Made by a program: the position numbers and the translations under genes. The notes beneath the pieces were generated by a model that saw only the letters and a program-made list of their open reading frames with translations, was not told the origin of the DNA and did not search any database. A stretch of 64,000 nt of DNA from positions 124,001 to 188,000 of the forward strand of contig CAWIGD010000048.1 in NCBI GenBank assembly GCA_963835165.1, in the 5' to 3' direction. Below are positions 26,710 to 35,281 of this stretch, one piece after another (within the stretch, counting starts at the first letter, position 1; each line of letters begins with the position of its first letter). This DNA comes from VAZQ01 sp963835165. Lineage in GTDB: Bacteria > Pseudomonadota > Alphaproteobacteria > Rhizobiales > Xanthobacteraceae.

Positions 26710-27650
26710 GACTCAATCTCGTTGGCGGCATTGTCGCCGCCGTCATCATCGTGGCGCTGATCATCGCCTATGGGGCGCTGTTCACGGTCTACCAGACCCG
26801 CCAGGCGCTGGTCGTACGCCTGGGGCAGCCGGTGCGCGTGGTGACGCAGCCGGGATTGCATTCCAAGATCCCGCTGATCGACAGCGTGATCAGTATCGAC
26901 AAGCGCATTCTCGATCTCGAGAACCCGGCGCAGGAGGTCATCGCCTCCGACCAGAAGCGCCTGGTGGTCGACGCCTTTGCGCGCTACAGCATCAAGGAAC
27001 CGCTGAAGTTCTATCAGACCGTGGGTACCGTCGACGGCGCGAACCTGCAGCTTTCGATCCTGCTCAACTCGGCGCTGCGACGCGTGCTCGGCGAGGCCAC
27101 GTTGACCCAGGTCGTGCGCGATCAACGCGATCACCTGATGGCGCGGGTGCGGGAGCAGCTCAACAACGAGGCGCAGGCCTACGGGATCGACGTCGTCGAC
27201 GTGCGCATTCGACGCGCCGACCTGCCCGAGCAGAACAGCCAGGCGGTCTACCAGCGCATGCAGACCGAGCGTCAGCAGGAAGCCGCCCAGTTCCGCGCCC
27301 AGGGCGCCCAGCGCGCCCAGGAGATCCGTGCGCGCGCGGATCGCGACGTGACCGTGCTTATTGCCGACGCGCAGTCGAAGGGCGAGCAGACCCGCGGCGA
27401 GGGCGATGCCGAACGCAATCGCATTTTCGCCGAGGCCTATGGACGCGATCCGGCGTTCTTCTCGTTCTACCGCTCGATGCAGGCCTACGAAACCGGGCTC
27501 AAGGCCAATGATACGCGCATGCTGCTCAAGCCCGATTCGGAGTTCTTCCGCTTCTTCGTCGATCCGTCGGGCAAGCCGCGCGAAGGGGGCGCTCCGCCCG
27601 GCGCCGCGCCGCCCGACAGTGCGCCGCCTGCGAGCACGCCGGCGAAGTAA
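26706..27650 (+). CDS. hflC: FtsH protease activity modulator HflC
   Basis: The 314-residue partner of HflK. It has an N-terminal membrane anchor (GGIVAAVIIVALIIAYGALFTVY), then the SPFH domain with QTRQALVVRLGQPVRVVTQPGLHSKIPLIDSVISIDKRILDL. A long helical Arg/Gln/Ala region follows (ERQQEAAQFRAQGAQRAQEI). The stretch DPAFFSFYRSMQAYETGL near residue 260 is typical of HflC. The tail is Pro/Ala-rich. It is coupled to hflK by ATGA and followed by a DUF2065 gene, the usual order. Confidence 0.95.
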   Translation: MRLNLVGGIVAAVIIVALIIAYGALFTVYQTRQALVVRLGQPVRVVTQPGLHSKIPLIDSVISIDKRILDLENPAQEVIASDQKRLVVDAFARYSIKEPLKFYQTVGTVDGANLQLSILLNSALRRVLGEATLTQVVRDQRDHLMARVREQLNNEAQAYGIDVVDVRIRRADLPEQNSQAVYQRMQTERQQEAAQFRAQGAQRAQEIRARADRDVTVLIADAQSKGEQTRGEGDAERNRIFAEAYGRDPAFFSFYRSMQAYETGLKANDTRMLLKPDSEFFRFFVDPSGKPREGGAPPGAAPPDSAPPASTPAK

Positions 27651-27688
27651 CAGGCGGACAACACCATCACGGTACCGGTCAGGCAAAG

Positions 27689-27874
27689 ATGGCCCAGTTC
27701 ATCGTTGCGATCGGTCTCGTGCTTGTGATCGAAGGGCTTTTGTTCGCCGCCTTTCCCCGCGCCGCGAAGCGGCTGGCGGCGAGTGCGCTGGAAAGCCCGG
27801 AAACGTCGCTCCGGATCGCCGGCATCGTCTCGGCCGTCCTCGGGCTTGTATTGATTTGGATCGTGCGCGGATGA
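27689..27874 (+). CDS. DUF2065-family small membrane protein
   Basis: A 61-residue protein with two hydrophobic helices (IVAIGLVLVIEGLLFAAFP and IAGIVSAVLGLVLIWIV) joined by a short basic loop. This size and the EGLLFAAFPRAAKRL pattern fit DUF2065, often encoded between hflC and a DegP-type protease as here. It probably sits in the inner membrane alongside the HflKC-FtsH system, but that is inferred from position only. Confidence 0.8.
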   Translation: MAQFIVAIGLVLVIEGLLFAAFPRAAKRLAASALESPETSLRIAGIVSAVLGLVLIWIVRG

Positions 27875-28023
27875 ACGGACGCGGTCGGCGAGGCTGCAAA
27901 CACCCTTCCGGTCCCAATTCCGCCCCAATCCCCAGCCTAATTCGTCGAGTCGAGGCCGCCCTTGCGTCCATTCCGGGACGGGAGCAGTGTCTCGCATCCG
28001 CCAATCCAGGAGCTTTGACGTCC

Positions 28024-29511
28024 ATGCTCGGCACTCTCGCCCAATTTGCGCGGCAGGTCCGTGGGCCTGCTTTGGCCACGGTTGCGGCGGCAGCGATGGT
28101 CTTGCCAACGCTCTCGACCTCATCCTTTGCGCGCGGTCCCGATGGCATCTCCGACGTTGCCGAACGGGTGATCGACGCGGTCGTCAACATCTCCACCTCG
28201 CAGAAGGTGGAAGCGCGCAACACGCCGATGCCGCAGTTGCCGAACGATCCGCAGCTGGACGAGTTGTTCAGGGACTTCTTCAACCGGCGCGGCCAGAACG
28301 ATCCGCAGAACCGCGAGCGCGGGCCGCGGCGGGTCAATTCGCTCGGCTCCGGGTTCGTGATCGACGCGGCCGGCATCGTGGTGACCAACAACCACGTCAT
28401 TGCGGAGGCCGACGAGATCACCGTCATTCTCAATGACGGCACGCGGTTGAAGGCCGAACTCATCGGCAAGGATCAAAAGACCGATCTCGCGCTGCTCAGG
28501 GTCAAACCCGACAAGCCGCTCAAGGCGGTCAAGTTCGGCGATTCGGAAAAGCTGCGGCTGGGCGAATGGGTCATCGCCATCGGCAACCCGTTCAGTCTGG
28601 GCGGAACGGTAACCGCCGGCATCGTCTCGGCGCGCAACCGTGACATCAATTCCGGCCCGTACGACAATTACATTCAGACCGACGCCTCCATCAATCGGGG
28701 CAATTCGGGCGGGCCGCTGTTCAATCTCGAAGGCGAGGTGGTGGGGGTCAATACCGCGATCATCTCTCCGTCCGGCGGATCGATCGGTATCGGCTTTGCG
28801 GTGCCCTCGAAGACCGCCCTGCCGGTGATCGATCAATTGAAGCAGTTCGGCGAGACGCGGCGCGGCTGGCTCGGCGTGCGCATCCAGCAGGTGACCGACG
28901 AGATCGCCGAGAGCCTGAAGATCAGCCCGCCGCGCGGCGCGCTGGTTGCCGGCATCGACGACAAGGGACCGGCCAAACCCGCCGGCATCGAGCCGGGCGA
29001 CGTGATCATCAAGTTCGACGGCAAGGACATCAAGGAGATGCGTGACCTTCCGCGCGTCGTTGCCGATACGCCGATCGGCAAGCAGACGCCGGTGATCATC
29101 ATCCGCAAGGGCAAGGAAGAGACCAAGACCGTCACGCTCGGCCGGCTCGAAGACGGCGAGAAGGTGGCGGCGGCCGATCCGAAGGGCGACGCTGCGCCCG
29201 ACAAGGGCGTGGTGAAGAAGACGCTGGGCATCGAGCTCGCCAACATGTCCGACGATCTGCGCAAGCGCTACAAGATCAAGGACAGCGTGAAGGGCGTGGT
29301 CATCACCGGCATCGACGCGAACTCGCCGGCGGCCGACAAGCGCCTCTCGGCCGGCGACGTCATCGTGGAGATCGCGCAGGAGGCGGTCGCCAACGCCGAC
29401 GACCTCCAGTCCAAGATCGACAAGCTCAAGAAGGATGGCCGCAAATCGGCGCTGATGCTGGTGGCGGGCGCCGACGGCGAACTGCGCTTCGTAGCTTTGA
29501 GCCTGCAGTAA
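28024..29511 (+). CDS. degP: Periplasmic serine protease of the DegP/HtrA (Do) family
   Basis: An exported protease/chaperone that clears misfolded envelope proteins. The 495 residues begin with a signal peptide (GPALATVAAAAMVLPTLSTSSFA). The trypsin-like domain has the full triad: His124 (TNNHVI), Asp154 (KTDLALL) and Ser228 (GNSGGPL). Two PDZ domains follow, about residues 275-370 (RGWLGVRIQQV, GDVIIKFDGKDIK) and 395-490 (SPAADKRLSAGDVIVEIAQEAV). The ATG at 28024 lies behind GGAG; a GTG 36 bases earlier is an alternative. It follows hflKC and the DUF2065 gene. Confidence 0.94.
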   Translation: MLGTLAQFARQVRGPALATVAAAAMVLPTLSTSSFARGPDGISDVAERVIDAVVNISTSQKVEARNTPMPQLPNDPQLDELFRDFFNRRGQNDPQNRERGPRRVNSLGSGFVIDAAGIVVTNNHVIAEADEITVILNDGTRLKAELIGKDQKTDLALLRVKPDKPLKAVKFGDSEKLRLGEWVIAIGNPFSLGGTVTAGIVSARNRDINSGPYDNYIQTDASINRGNSGGPLFNLEGEVVGVNTAIISPSGGSIGIGFAVPSKTALPVIDQLKQFGETRRGWLGVRIQQVTDEIAESLKISPPRGALVAGIDDKGPAKPAGIEPGDVIIKFDGKDIKEMRDLPRVVADTPIGKQTPVIIIRKGKEETKTVTLGRLEDGEKVAAADPKGDAAPDKGVVKKTLGIELANMSDDLRKRYKIKDSVKGVVITGIDANSPAADKRLSAGDVIVEIAQEAVANADDLQSKIDKLKKDGRKSALMLVAGADGELRFVALSLQ

Positions 29512-29539
29512 TCGAGCCGACCGAACGCCGGGCGTGGGC

Positions 29540-29566
29540 GCGACGGAAGCTGATCCTTCCGTCGCA
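29540..29566. terminator. Hairpin between convergent degP and serB
   Basis: A perfect 10-bp stem GCGACGGAAG / CTTCCGTCGC (29540-29549 with 29556-29565) stands between two genes that converge. It has no long T run, so it may terminate weakly in both directions or depend on other factors. Confidence 0.45.
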
Positions 29567-29589
29567 TTGCCTGTCTCCGCCGCCGTGCG

Positions 29590-30546
29590 TCAGCCCTGGT
29601 CCGACACGAACTCGTCGCGCCGATAGCCTTGGGCGTAGAGCAGCGCGGTGAGGTCGCCGTGGTCGATGCGCGCCGCCGCGGCCTGCGCGACCTTGGGCTT
29701 GGCATGATATGCGACGCCCAGCCCCGCCGCCTGAATCATGGCGATGTCGTTGGCGCCGTCGCCGGCGACGAGGGTGTTTTCCGGCGCCAGGTTGAACCTC
29801 CGGGTGAGCTCGATCAGGGTTGCGAGCTTGGCTTCGCGCCCGAAGATCGGTTCGGCCACCTCGCCGGTCAGGCGGCGGTCGGCATCGACAACGAGCGTGT
29901 TGGCGCGGTTCTCGTCGAAGCCGATGAGGGCCGCGATGCGCTGCGTGAACAGCGTGAAGCCGCCGGTCACGAGGCAGGTGTAAGCGCCGTTCTTCCGCAG
30001 CGTCGCAATCAAGGTGCGTGCCCCCGGCGTCAGGCGAATGCGCTGGTCGATGACCTCGTCGACGGCCGAAGCGCGCAAGCCCTTGAGCAGGGCCACCCGT
30101 TCGCGCAGCGCCGGCGCGAACTCGATCTCTCCGCGCATGGCACGCTCGGTGATGGCGGCGACATGGCCCTTGACCCCGACATGATCCGCGAGCTCGTCGA
30201 TGCATTCCTGGCCGATCATGGTGGAATCCATGTCGGCCAGGAACAGCGCTTTGCGGCGGCCGGCGGCGCGCTGCACCACGACGTCGATGGGGGCGCCCGC
30301 GAGTGCCGCGCGCACCCGGTCGGCAAGCGCGCGGCTGTCGATTGCTCGGGAGTTGTCGATTGCTCGGGAGTTGTCGATAACCTGGGAGTCGTTTTGGGTC
30401 GCGTTAAACGGAATGTCGGCGGCGATGCCGGGGTCGAGCCAGGTCGGTGCCTGCGGCGAGGGCAGCGCGGCGCGCGCGCGTTCGATCGCGGCGGCATCGA
30501 GCGCGGGCGCAGCGGGATTTGAAATCAGGGTAGCGACGAAGGTCAT
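29590..30546 (-). CDS. serB: Phosphoserine phosphatase SerB
   Basis: Final step of serine biosynthesis: hydrolysis of O-phospho-L-serine. HAD-family motifs are complete: FLADMDSTM with the nucleophile Asp105 and Asp107, the SerB motif near residue 115 (GQECIDELADHVG), TGGFTLFT, and GDGANDIAMIQAAGLGVAYHAKP. The N-terminal 95 residues form the usual poorly conserved pre-domain, but at residues 58-71 they contain a tandem duplication (IDNSRA twice) encoded by an exact 18-base direct repeat. The start lies three bases from the oppositely read miaA start. Confidence 0.93.
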   Translation of the reverse strand: MTFVATLISNPAAPALDAAAIERARAALPSPQAPTWLDPGIAADIPFNATQNDSQVIDNSRAIDNSRAIDSRALADRVRAALAGAPIDVVVQRAAGRRKALFLADMDSTMIGQECIDELADHVGVKGHVAAITERAMRGEIEFAPALRERVALLKGLRASAVDEVIDQRIRLTPGARTLIATLRKNGAYTCLVTGGFTLFTQRIAALIGFDENRANTLVVDADRRLTGEVAEPIFGREAKLATLIELTRRFNLAPENTLVAGDGANDIAMIQAAGLGVAYHAKPKVAQAAAARIDHGDLTALLYAQGYRRDEFVSDQG

Positions 30547-30549
30547 GGG

Positions 30550-31479
30550 ATGACCGGCCGGGCACCATCAAAACGGGCGGTGCTTATCGCAGGGGCGACC
30601 GCGAGCGGCAAGTCGGCGCTGGCGCTGGCCTTGGCCGAGGAGCTGGGCGGCAGCATCATCAATGCCAATTCCATGCAGGTCTACCGCGATCTGCGCATCA
30701 TCACGGCGCGTCCGGCGGCGGCGGAGGAGGCGCGCATCCCCCATCTGCTGTACGGCCATGTCGACGCGGCGGAGAATTACTCCGTCGGCCGCTGGTGCGT
30801 CGATGCGCGCGCGGCGCTGGCGGCGGTGGAGCGGGCAGGGCGCCTGCCCATCGTGGTCGGCGGCACCGGGCTCTATTTCAAGGCCCTGACGCAGGGGCTT
30901 GCCGCCGTCCCGCCGATCCCCGCCGGCATCCGCTCAGCCGTCAGGGACCGGCTCAAAACCGAGGGCATCGCGCCGCTCTATGCCGAACTCTGCGATCGCG
31001 ATCCGGCGACGGCGCAGCGTCTCGGGCCCGGTGATCGCGCCCGCGTCACCCGCGCGCTCGAGGTGGTCTTGGCGACCGGGCGCTCCATCACCGACTGGCA
31101 CAGCGAAGGCATGGAACCCGCAGTCACCCCCGACAGCGCGGTCAAGATCTTTCTCGACGCCGACCGGGCGGAGCTCTACCGCCGCATCGATGCTCGTTTC
31201 GATGCGATGCTCGAGGCCGGCGCGCTGGAGGAGGTGCGCGCGCTCAGCCAGCGCGCTCTCGACGCTGCACTGCCCGCCATGAAGGCGCACGGCGTGCCGT
31301 GGTTGATCCGCTCGCTCAAAGGCGAGATCGATCTGGCGCAAGCCGCCGAGGAGGGAAAGCGCGACACCCGTCGCTACACCAAGCGCCAGGCCACCTGGTT
31401 CCGCCATCAGCTGCCGGATTGGACCTGGGTCGCCCCCGACATGGCGCTGGGGGAGATCCGGCGGCGGCTCGCGCGCTGA
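30550..31479 (+). CDS. miaA: tRNA dimethylallyltransferase MiaA
   Basis: Adds a dimethylallyl group to A37 of tRNAs reading codons that begin with U. The 309-residue protein starts close to the P-loop GATASGKS (residues 15-22). It has the conserved NANSMQVYRDLRIITARP (37-54), the VVGGTGLYFKALTQGL block near residue 103 and DADRAELYRRIDARFDAML. The C-terminal YTKRQATWFRHQ motif contacts tRNA. The start is divergent from serB with only three bases between start codons. The 3' end overlaps the msrQ-like gene by about 70 bases tail to tail. Confidence 0.95.
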   Translation: MTGRAPSKRAVLIAGATASGKSALALALAEELGGSIINANSMQVYRDLRIITARPAAAEEARIPHLLYGHVDAAENYSVGRWCVDARAALAAVERAGRLPIVVGGTGLYFKALTQGLAAVPPIPAGIRSAVRDRLKTEGIAPLYAELCDRDPATAQRLGPGDRARVTRALEVVLATGRSITDWHSEGMEPAVTPDSAVKIFLDADRAELYRRIDARFDAMLEAGALEEVRALSQRALDAALPAMKAHGVPWLIRSLKGEIDLAQAAEEGKRDTRRYTKRQATWFRHQLPDWTWVAPDMALGEIRRRLAR

Positions 31480-32295
31480 CGTGCGGGCTTCTGCCGCCCG
31501 ACGGCGAGCGCGGCGACTGCAAGGCCGGCGGCAAGCACCCACCAGGCCGGCCGCACCTCCGCGTCGAGGTCGAAATGGGCCAGCAGCACGCGCCGCGAGT
31601 CGACGCCGCTCGTGAACATGTAGATGAGCGCTTCGCCGACCGCGGTCACTGCGGCCGCCGCAACGGCGAGAAGGAGAAGCGCAAGCGGGGTCACCTCGCC
31701 GTAGCGCCGGAACAAGCCGCGATATGCCAGCAGCCAGACCAGAAACCCGGCCATCAACACCGGCTGGTAGATGTTGAGCTTGGACTGGATGAAGAAATGC
31801 ACGGCCCCGAGCACGGCGATGCCGTACACGAGGCGGTGCAGCAAGTTCCAGCGTGCCGAGCCCAACCGGCTGATGGCGGCGTCGGTCGAGGTGGAGGCCA
31901 GCGCGATCAGCCCCGTCAGCGCGAGCGCGCCGATCAGCAGATAGATGCGCAGGACGATCTCGCTTGCCACTTTGAACAGATCGAAATGCTGGTCGAGGAT
32001 GTAAAGCGAAAGATGCAGGAGGGCGTAGCTCGCCGATGCGACGCCCAACGTGCGCCTCGCCAGAATGATGCGGGGATAGTGGAGGATGCGCTGTGCCGGC
32101 GTGATCGCCAGCGTGATGAACAGAAATCGCAGGGCCCAGTCGCCGGCCTGGTGGATGGCCTCGGTGACCGGCCGGGCACCGAGATCGCCGGTCGCGGCTT
32201 GGTACGCGATCCAGAGCGCCGGCGCGATCGACAGCCGCGAAGGCAACGACCTTCACCGGCGACCAGCGCCCGGACCGCTCGCGAAGAAATGGCAT
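31407..32295 (-). CDS. msrQ: MsrQ-like heme membrane protein (ferric-reductase-like), N-terminal frameshift
   Basis: A six-helix heme-binding protein of the MsrQ/YedZ family, which passes electrons to the periplasmic methionine sulfoxide reductase MsrP. The main frame (31407 to about 32234) shows ATGDLGARPVTEAIHQAGDWALRFLFITLAITP, LGVASASYALLHLSLYI and LHRLVYGIAVLGAVHFF, with the usual heme histidines. The expected N terminus, MPFLRERSGRWSPVKVVAFA, is present from 32295 but one base out of frame. Removing one base near 32235 joins both parts into a family-length protein. Otherwise only a TTG start at 32246 is available. No msrP is adjacent. Confidence 0.75.
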
Positions 32296-32382
32296 TCAGG
32301 CCCGCTCCACCGAAGGCGCCGAACATACCGGCAGGTTGGGTAACACCCAATCAAATGACACGCGCGGCAGGTTCATCGCCGA

Positions 32383-32994
32383 TCACGATTTCAAGAGCCC
32401 GGTTGCGCGGGGCTGGGCGTCGAGTGCATCGGCGGCGAGCTTTCTCGCGTGATGGCGAACATCCTTGGGCCAGGGCGCAATCAATTGGTCGAAACGGTCG
32501 CGGTGACCCGCAAACAAGGCGCGCGTTGCCTCCTCGAAACCCGGCCGGTTGCCAGCCATGACGGACATGAACCGGTAGGCGGCCTCTTGCGATTGGCGCA
32601 CACGGTCCTTGCCCCCGTTCGCGCGTCTTGCCTCCTCCACCAGCTTGCGCAGTGCGACCGATGCCCCTCCCGGCTGGGCACTGAGCCAATCCCAATGCCG
32701 CGGCAGCAACGTGATTTCGCGCGCGACGACGCCAAGTTTCGGGCGGCCGGGGCCGCGCGGCCCCTCGGTGACCGCCTGGTTGCCGTCCGGTTGCGCGAGC
32801 CGCTGCAACACGTCCTCGGCGGAGCCGCGGAAATCCACCTCGATGGATTCGCTGGTGGCGTCGTCGAAGATCATCACCTGCGCGCCTTTGTCGACCGCGG
32901 CCTTGGCTTTCAGCGCGACATCGCCGAGCTCTCCGGCTGCAATGCAGCGCGCGCCCTTGAACGCCGTGCAGTGGGTTTGACGTCCGGCAGCCAT
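32383..32994 (-). CDS. DUF2239-family protein
   Basis: A soluble 203-residue protein matching DUF2239 in length and pattern: HCTAFKGARCIAAGELGDVALKAKAAVDKG at the start, IFDDATSESIEVDFRG, a central GPGRPKLGVVAREITLLPRHWDWL, and a helical C-terminal half with RRANGGKDRVRQSQEAAYRFM and MAGNRPGFEEATRALFAGH. The GRPKLGVVAREVTLLPRHW block is its hallmark. The function is unknown; no neighbour shares its strand closely enough to suggest an operon. Confidence 0.8.
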   Translation of the reverse strand: MAAGRQTHCTAFKGARCIAAGELGDVALKAKAAVDKGAQVMIFDDATSESIEVDFRGSAEDVLQRLAQPDGNQAVTEGPRGPGRPKLGVVAREITLLPRHWDWLSAQPGGASVALRKLVEEARRANGGKDRVRQSQEAAYRFMSVMAGNRPGFEEATRALFAGHRDRFDQLIAPWPKDVRHHARKLAADALDAQPRATGLLKS

Positions 32995-33128
32995 GACGAC
33001 TTTCCTTGTTCGAGGTGGTTATATCCGGGTAAAATCAGAAATCAATATTACCCGGATGAAAAATCCCCCGCCGTCAGGTTGCTTCGCCGGACAGACCGTG
33101 CGCGACCTACGCGGGCGCCTGCCTTGTC

Positions 33129-33157
33129 TTGACTGGGGAAGCGGCAGCCCATATAAG
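33129..33157 (+). promoter_or_regulatory. Predicted sigma-70-type promoter of ilvBN
   Basis: TTGACT (33129-33134), exactly 17 bases, then TATAAG (33152-33157). The predicted transcript start near 33164 lies just before the leader peptide, consistent with an attenuation-controlled transcript. Confidence 0.6.
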
Positions 33158-33170
33158 TTGCCGCAACGAA

Positions 33171-33221
33171 ATGATGCAAAGGACGGCCCTGTGCGCAATT
33201 TTATTGCTCAAGCGCTGGTAA
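33171..33221 (+). CDS. ilvB leader peptide (attenuation)
   Basis: A 16-codon frame reading MMQRTALCAILLLKRW, with an Ile codon and a run of three Leu codons, sits between the promoter and an intrinsic terminator. This is the layout of branched-chain amino acid attenuators: ribosome stalling at scarce Leu/Ile-tRNA would favour an antiterminator. Its ribosome-binding site is weak, as it lies only about 7-10 bases after the predicted transcript start. It is too short to rest on codon statistics, so the support is positional. Confidence 0.6.
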   Translation: MMQRTALCAILLLKRW

Positions 33222-33233
33222 TCGTAGGAGTGC

Positions 33234-33305
33234 GCACCGCCGGGGATGGCTAGGCCATCCCGGAACTGGCGGTGTGCAACGGGGCCCTTGCGGCCCTTTT
33301 TCTTT
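33234..33305 (+). terminator. ilvB attenuator: nested hairpin and intrinsic terminator
   Basis: First a hairpin with outer arms GCACCGCC (33234-33241) and GGCGGTGTGC (33269-33278) around GGGATGG / CCATCCC. Then the terminator: GGGCC (33282-33286), loop CTTGC, GGCCC (33292-33296) and TTTTTCTTT. It ends about 35 bases before ilvB. Confidence 0.65.
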
Positions 33306-33339
33306 GCAGGAACGGTCTGGGTATCCCTGGAGCAGGCAA

Positions 33340-35100
33340 ATGAGCAGAGAAATGAGCGGCGCCGAGATGGTGATCGAGGCGCTCGCGGACCAAGGCGCCG
33401 AACATCTCTTCGGCTATCCGGGCGGCGCCGTGCTGCCGATCTACGACGCGCTGTTCCAGCAGGACAAGGTCAGGCACATCCTGGTGCGGCACGAGCAGGG
33501 CGCGGTGCACGCGGCGGAAGGCTATGCCCGCTCGACCGGCAAGGTCGGATGCGTGCTGGTGACATCCGGCCCCGGCGCGACCAATGCGGTCACCGGGCTG
33601 ACCGATGCGCTCATGGATTCCATCCCGGTCGTGTGCCTCACCGGCCAGGTGCCGACCCATCTCATCGGCAACGATGCGTTCCAGGAATGCGACACCGTCG
33701 GCATCACCCGGCCCTGCACCAAGCACAATTATCTGGTGAAGAGCGTCGCCGACCTTCCGCGCGTGCTGCACGAGGCGTTCCATATCGCCAAGAGCGGCCG
33801 GCCGGGGCCGGTGGTCGTCGACATCCCGAAGGACATCCAGTTCGCCAAGGGCCTCTATTCCCGCCCCAAGGAATTCCAGCACAAGGGGTACCGGCCGAAG
33901 CTCAAAGGCGACCTCGAGCGCATCAAGGCTGCGATCGAGCTGATGCGGCATGCCAAGCGTCCACTGTTCTACACCGGCGGCGGCATCATCAATTCCGGCC
34001 CGGAGGCGAGTCATTTCCTGCGCGAGTTGGTGAAGCTCACCGGCTTTCCCATCACCTCGACGCTGATGGGACTCGGCGCCTACCCCGCCGCCGATCCGCA
34101 ATGGCTCGGCATGCTCGGCATGCACGGCACCTACGAGGCCAACCTGTCGATGCACGATTGCGACGTGATGATCTGCATTGGCGCGCGCTTCGACGATCGC
34201 ATCACCGGCCGGCTCGATGCCTTTTCCCCCGGCTCGAGGAAGATCCATGTCGACATCGACCCCTCCTCGATCAACAAGAACGTCAAGGTCGACGTCCCGA
34301 TCATCGGCGACTGCGCGCACGTGCTCGAGGACATGGTGCGGCTGTGGCGTGCCGGCGCGATGCACGCGGACAAGAAGGCGCTCGACGTCTGGTGGAAGCA
34401 GATCGACACCTGGCGCGCGCGCAAATCGCTCGCCTACAAGAACTCGAACGAGATCATCAAGCCGCAATACGCCATTCAGCGCCTCTACGAGCTGACCAAG
34501 GGTCGCGACACCTACATCACCACCGAAGTGGGCCAACATCAGATGTGGGCGGCCCAGTTCTACCGCTTCGAGGAGCCGAACCGCTGGATGACCTCCGGCG
34601 GTCTCGGCACCATGGGCTACGGTCTGCCGGCCGCGGTCGGCGTGCAGCTTGCGCACCCGGACTCGCTGGTCATCGATATTGCCGGTGAAGCCTCGGTGCT
34701 GATGACAATGCAGGAAATGTCGACGGCAGTGCAGCACGAACTTCCGATCAAGATTTTCATCATCAACAACCAGTACATGGGAATGGTGCGCCAGTGGCAG
34801 GAGCTGCTGCACGGCGGGCGCTACGCGCATTCCTATACCGAAGCGTTGCCCGACTTCGTGAAGCTGGCCGAGGCCTATCACGCCGTGGGTATCCGCTGCG
34901 AGCGTCCGGGTGACCTCGACGGTGCGATCCGCGAGATGATCGGCGTGAAGAAGCCGGTGATCTTCGACTGCGTGGTCGATCCCAACGAGAACTGCTTCCC
35001 GATGATCCCGTCCGGCCGCGCCCACAACGAGATGCTGCTGGGAGACGCCGCCGTGAGCATCGAGGACGCCATCACCGAGGAAGGCAAGGTGATGGTGTGA
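33340..35100 (+). CDS. ilvB: Acetolactate synthase large subunit
   Basis: The thiamine-diphosphate enzyme that starts valine/isoleucine synthesis by joining two pyruvates, or pyruvate and 2-oxobutyrate. A start at 33340 with GGAG upstream gives 586 residues. The N-terminal ThDP domain has the catalytic Glu in HEQGAVHAAEGYARSTGKVG, then SGPGATNAVTGL. The central FAD-binding domain includes FYTGGGIINSGPEAS. The C-terminal domain has GGLGTMGYGLPAAVGVQ and the ThDP/Mg motif as IDIAGEASVLM, where GDG is more usual, followed by NNQYMGMVRQWQ. It is followed by ilvN. Confidence 0.95.
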   Translation: MSREMSGAEMVIEALADQGAEHLFGYPGGAVLPIYDALFQQDKVRHILVRHEQGAVHAAEGYARSTGKVGCVLVTSGPGATNAVTGLTDALMDSIPVVCLTGQVPTHLIGNDAFQECDTVGITRPCTKHNYLVKSVADLPRVLHEAFHIAKSGRPGPVVVDIPKDIQFAKGLYSRPKEFQHKGYRPKLKGDLERIKAAIELMRHAKRPLFYTGGGIINSGPEASHFLRELVKLTGFPITSTLMGLGAYPAADPQWLGMLGMHGTYEANLSMHDCDVMICIGARFDDRITGRLDAFSPGSRKIHVDIDPSSINKNVKVDVPIIGDCAHVLEDMVRLWRAGAMHADKKALDVWWKQIDTWRARKSLAYKNSNEIIKPQYAIQRLYELTKGRDTYITTEVGQHQMWAAQFYRFEEPNRWMTSGGLGTMGYGLPAAVGVQLAHPDSLVIDIAGEASVLMTMQEMSTAVQHELPIKIFIINNQYMGMVRQWQELLHGGRYAHSYTEALPDFVKLAEAYHAVGIRCERPGDLDGAIREMIGVKKPVIFDCVVDPNENCFPMIPSGRAHNEMLLGDAAVSIEDAITEEGKVMV

Positions 35101-35129
35101 TTTCGCAGCCACCACGCGGCGGCTTCTCC

Positions 35130-35214
35130 GGCCTCATGCTGAGCCGGCGGCGAATCCGCCGTCGCGAAGACGTGAGGCCGCCCCTGTCCTTCGAGTCGCC
35201 GCGCCTTGCGCGGC
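35130..35214. repeat. Nested palindromic repeat between ilvB and ilvN
   Basis: An outer stem GGCCTCA (35130-35136) with TGAGGCC (35173-35179) encloses the hairpin CGGCGG CGAAT CCGCCG (35145-35161). A second perfect hairpin GCCGCGC CTT GCGCGGC follows at 35198-35214. It separates ilvB and ilvN by 181 bases, whereas these genes often lie closer, so it is probably an inserted repeat. Confidence 0.55.
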
Positions 35215-35281
35215 CGCTCGGCGTACCGGCGGAGCGCGAGCCTGCAGCTGGCGTTAGTCTTGTGTCTTGGGGGCATTCGCC

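Noticed and set aside
33250..35115. 621-codon minus-strand frame opposite ilvB
   Set aside because: It is a shadow of ilvB, whose motifs and length are fully normal.
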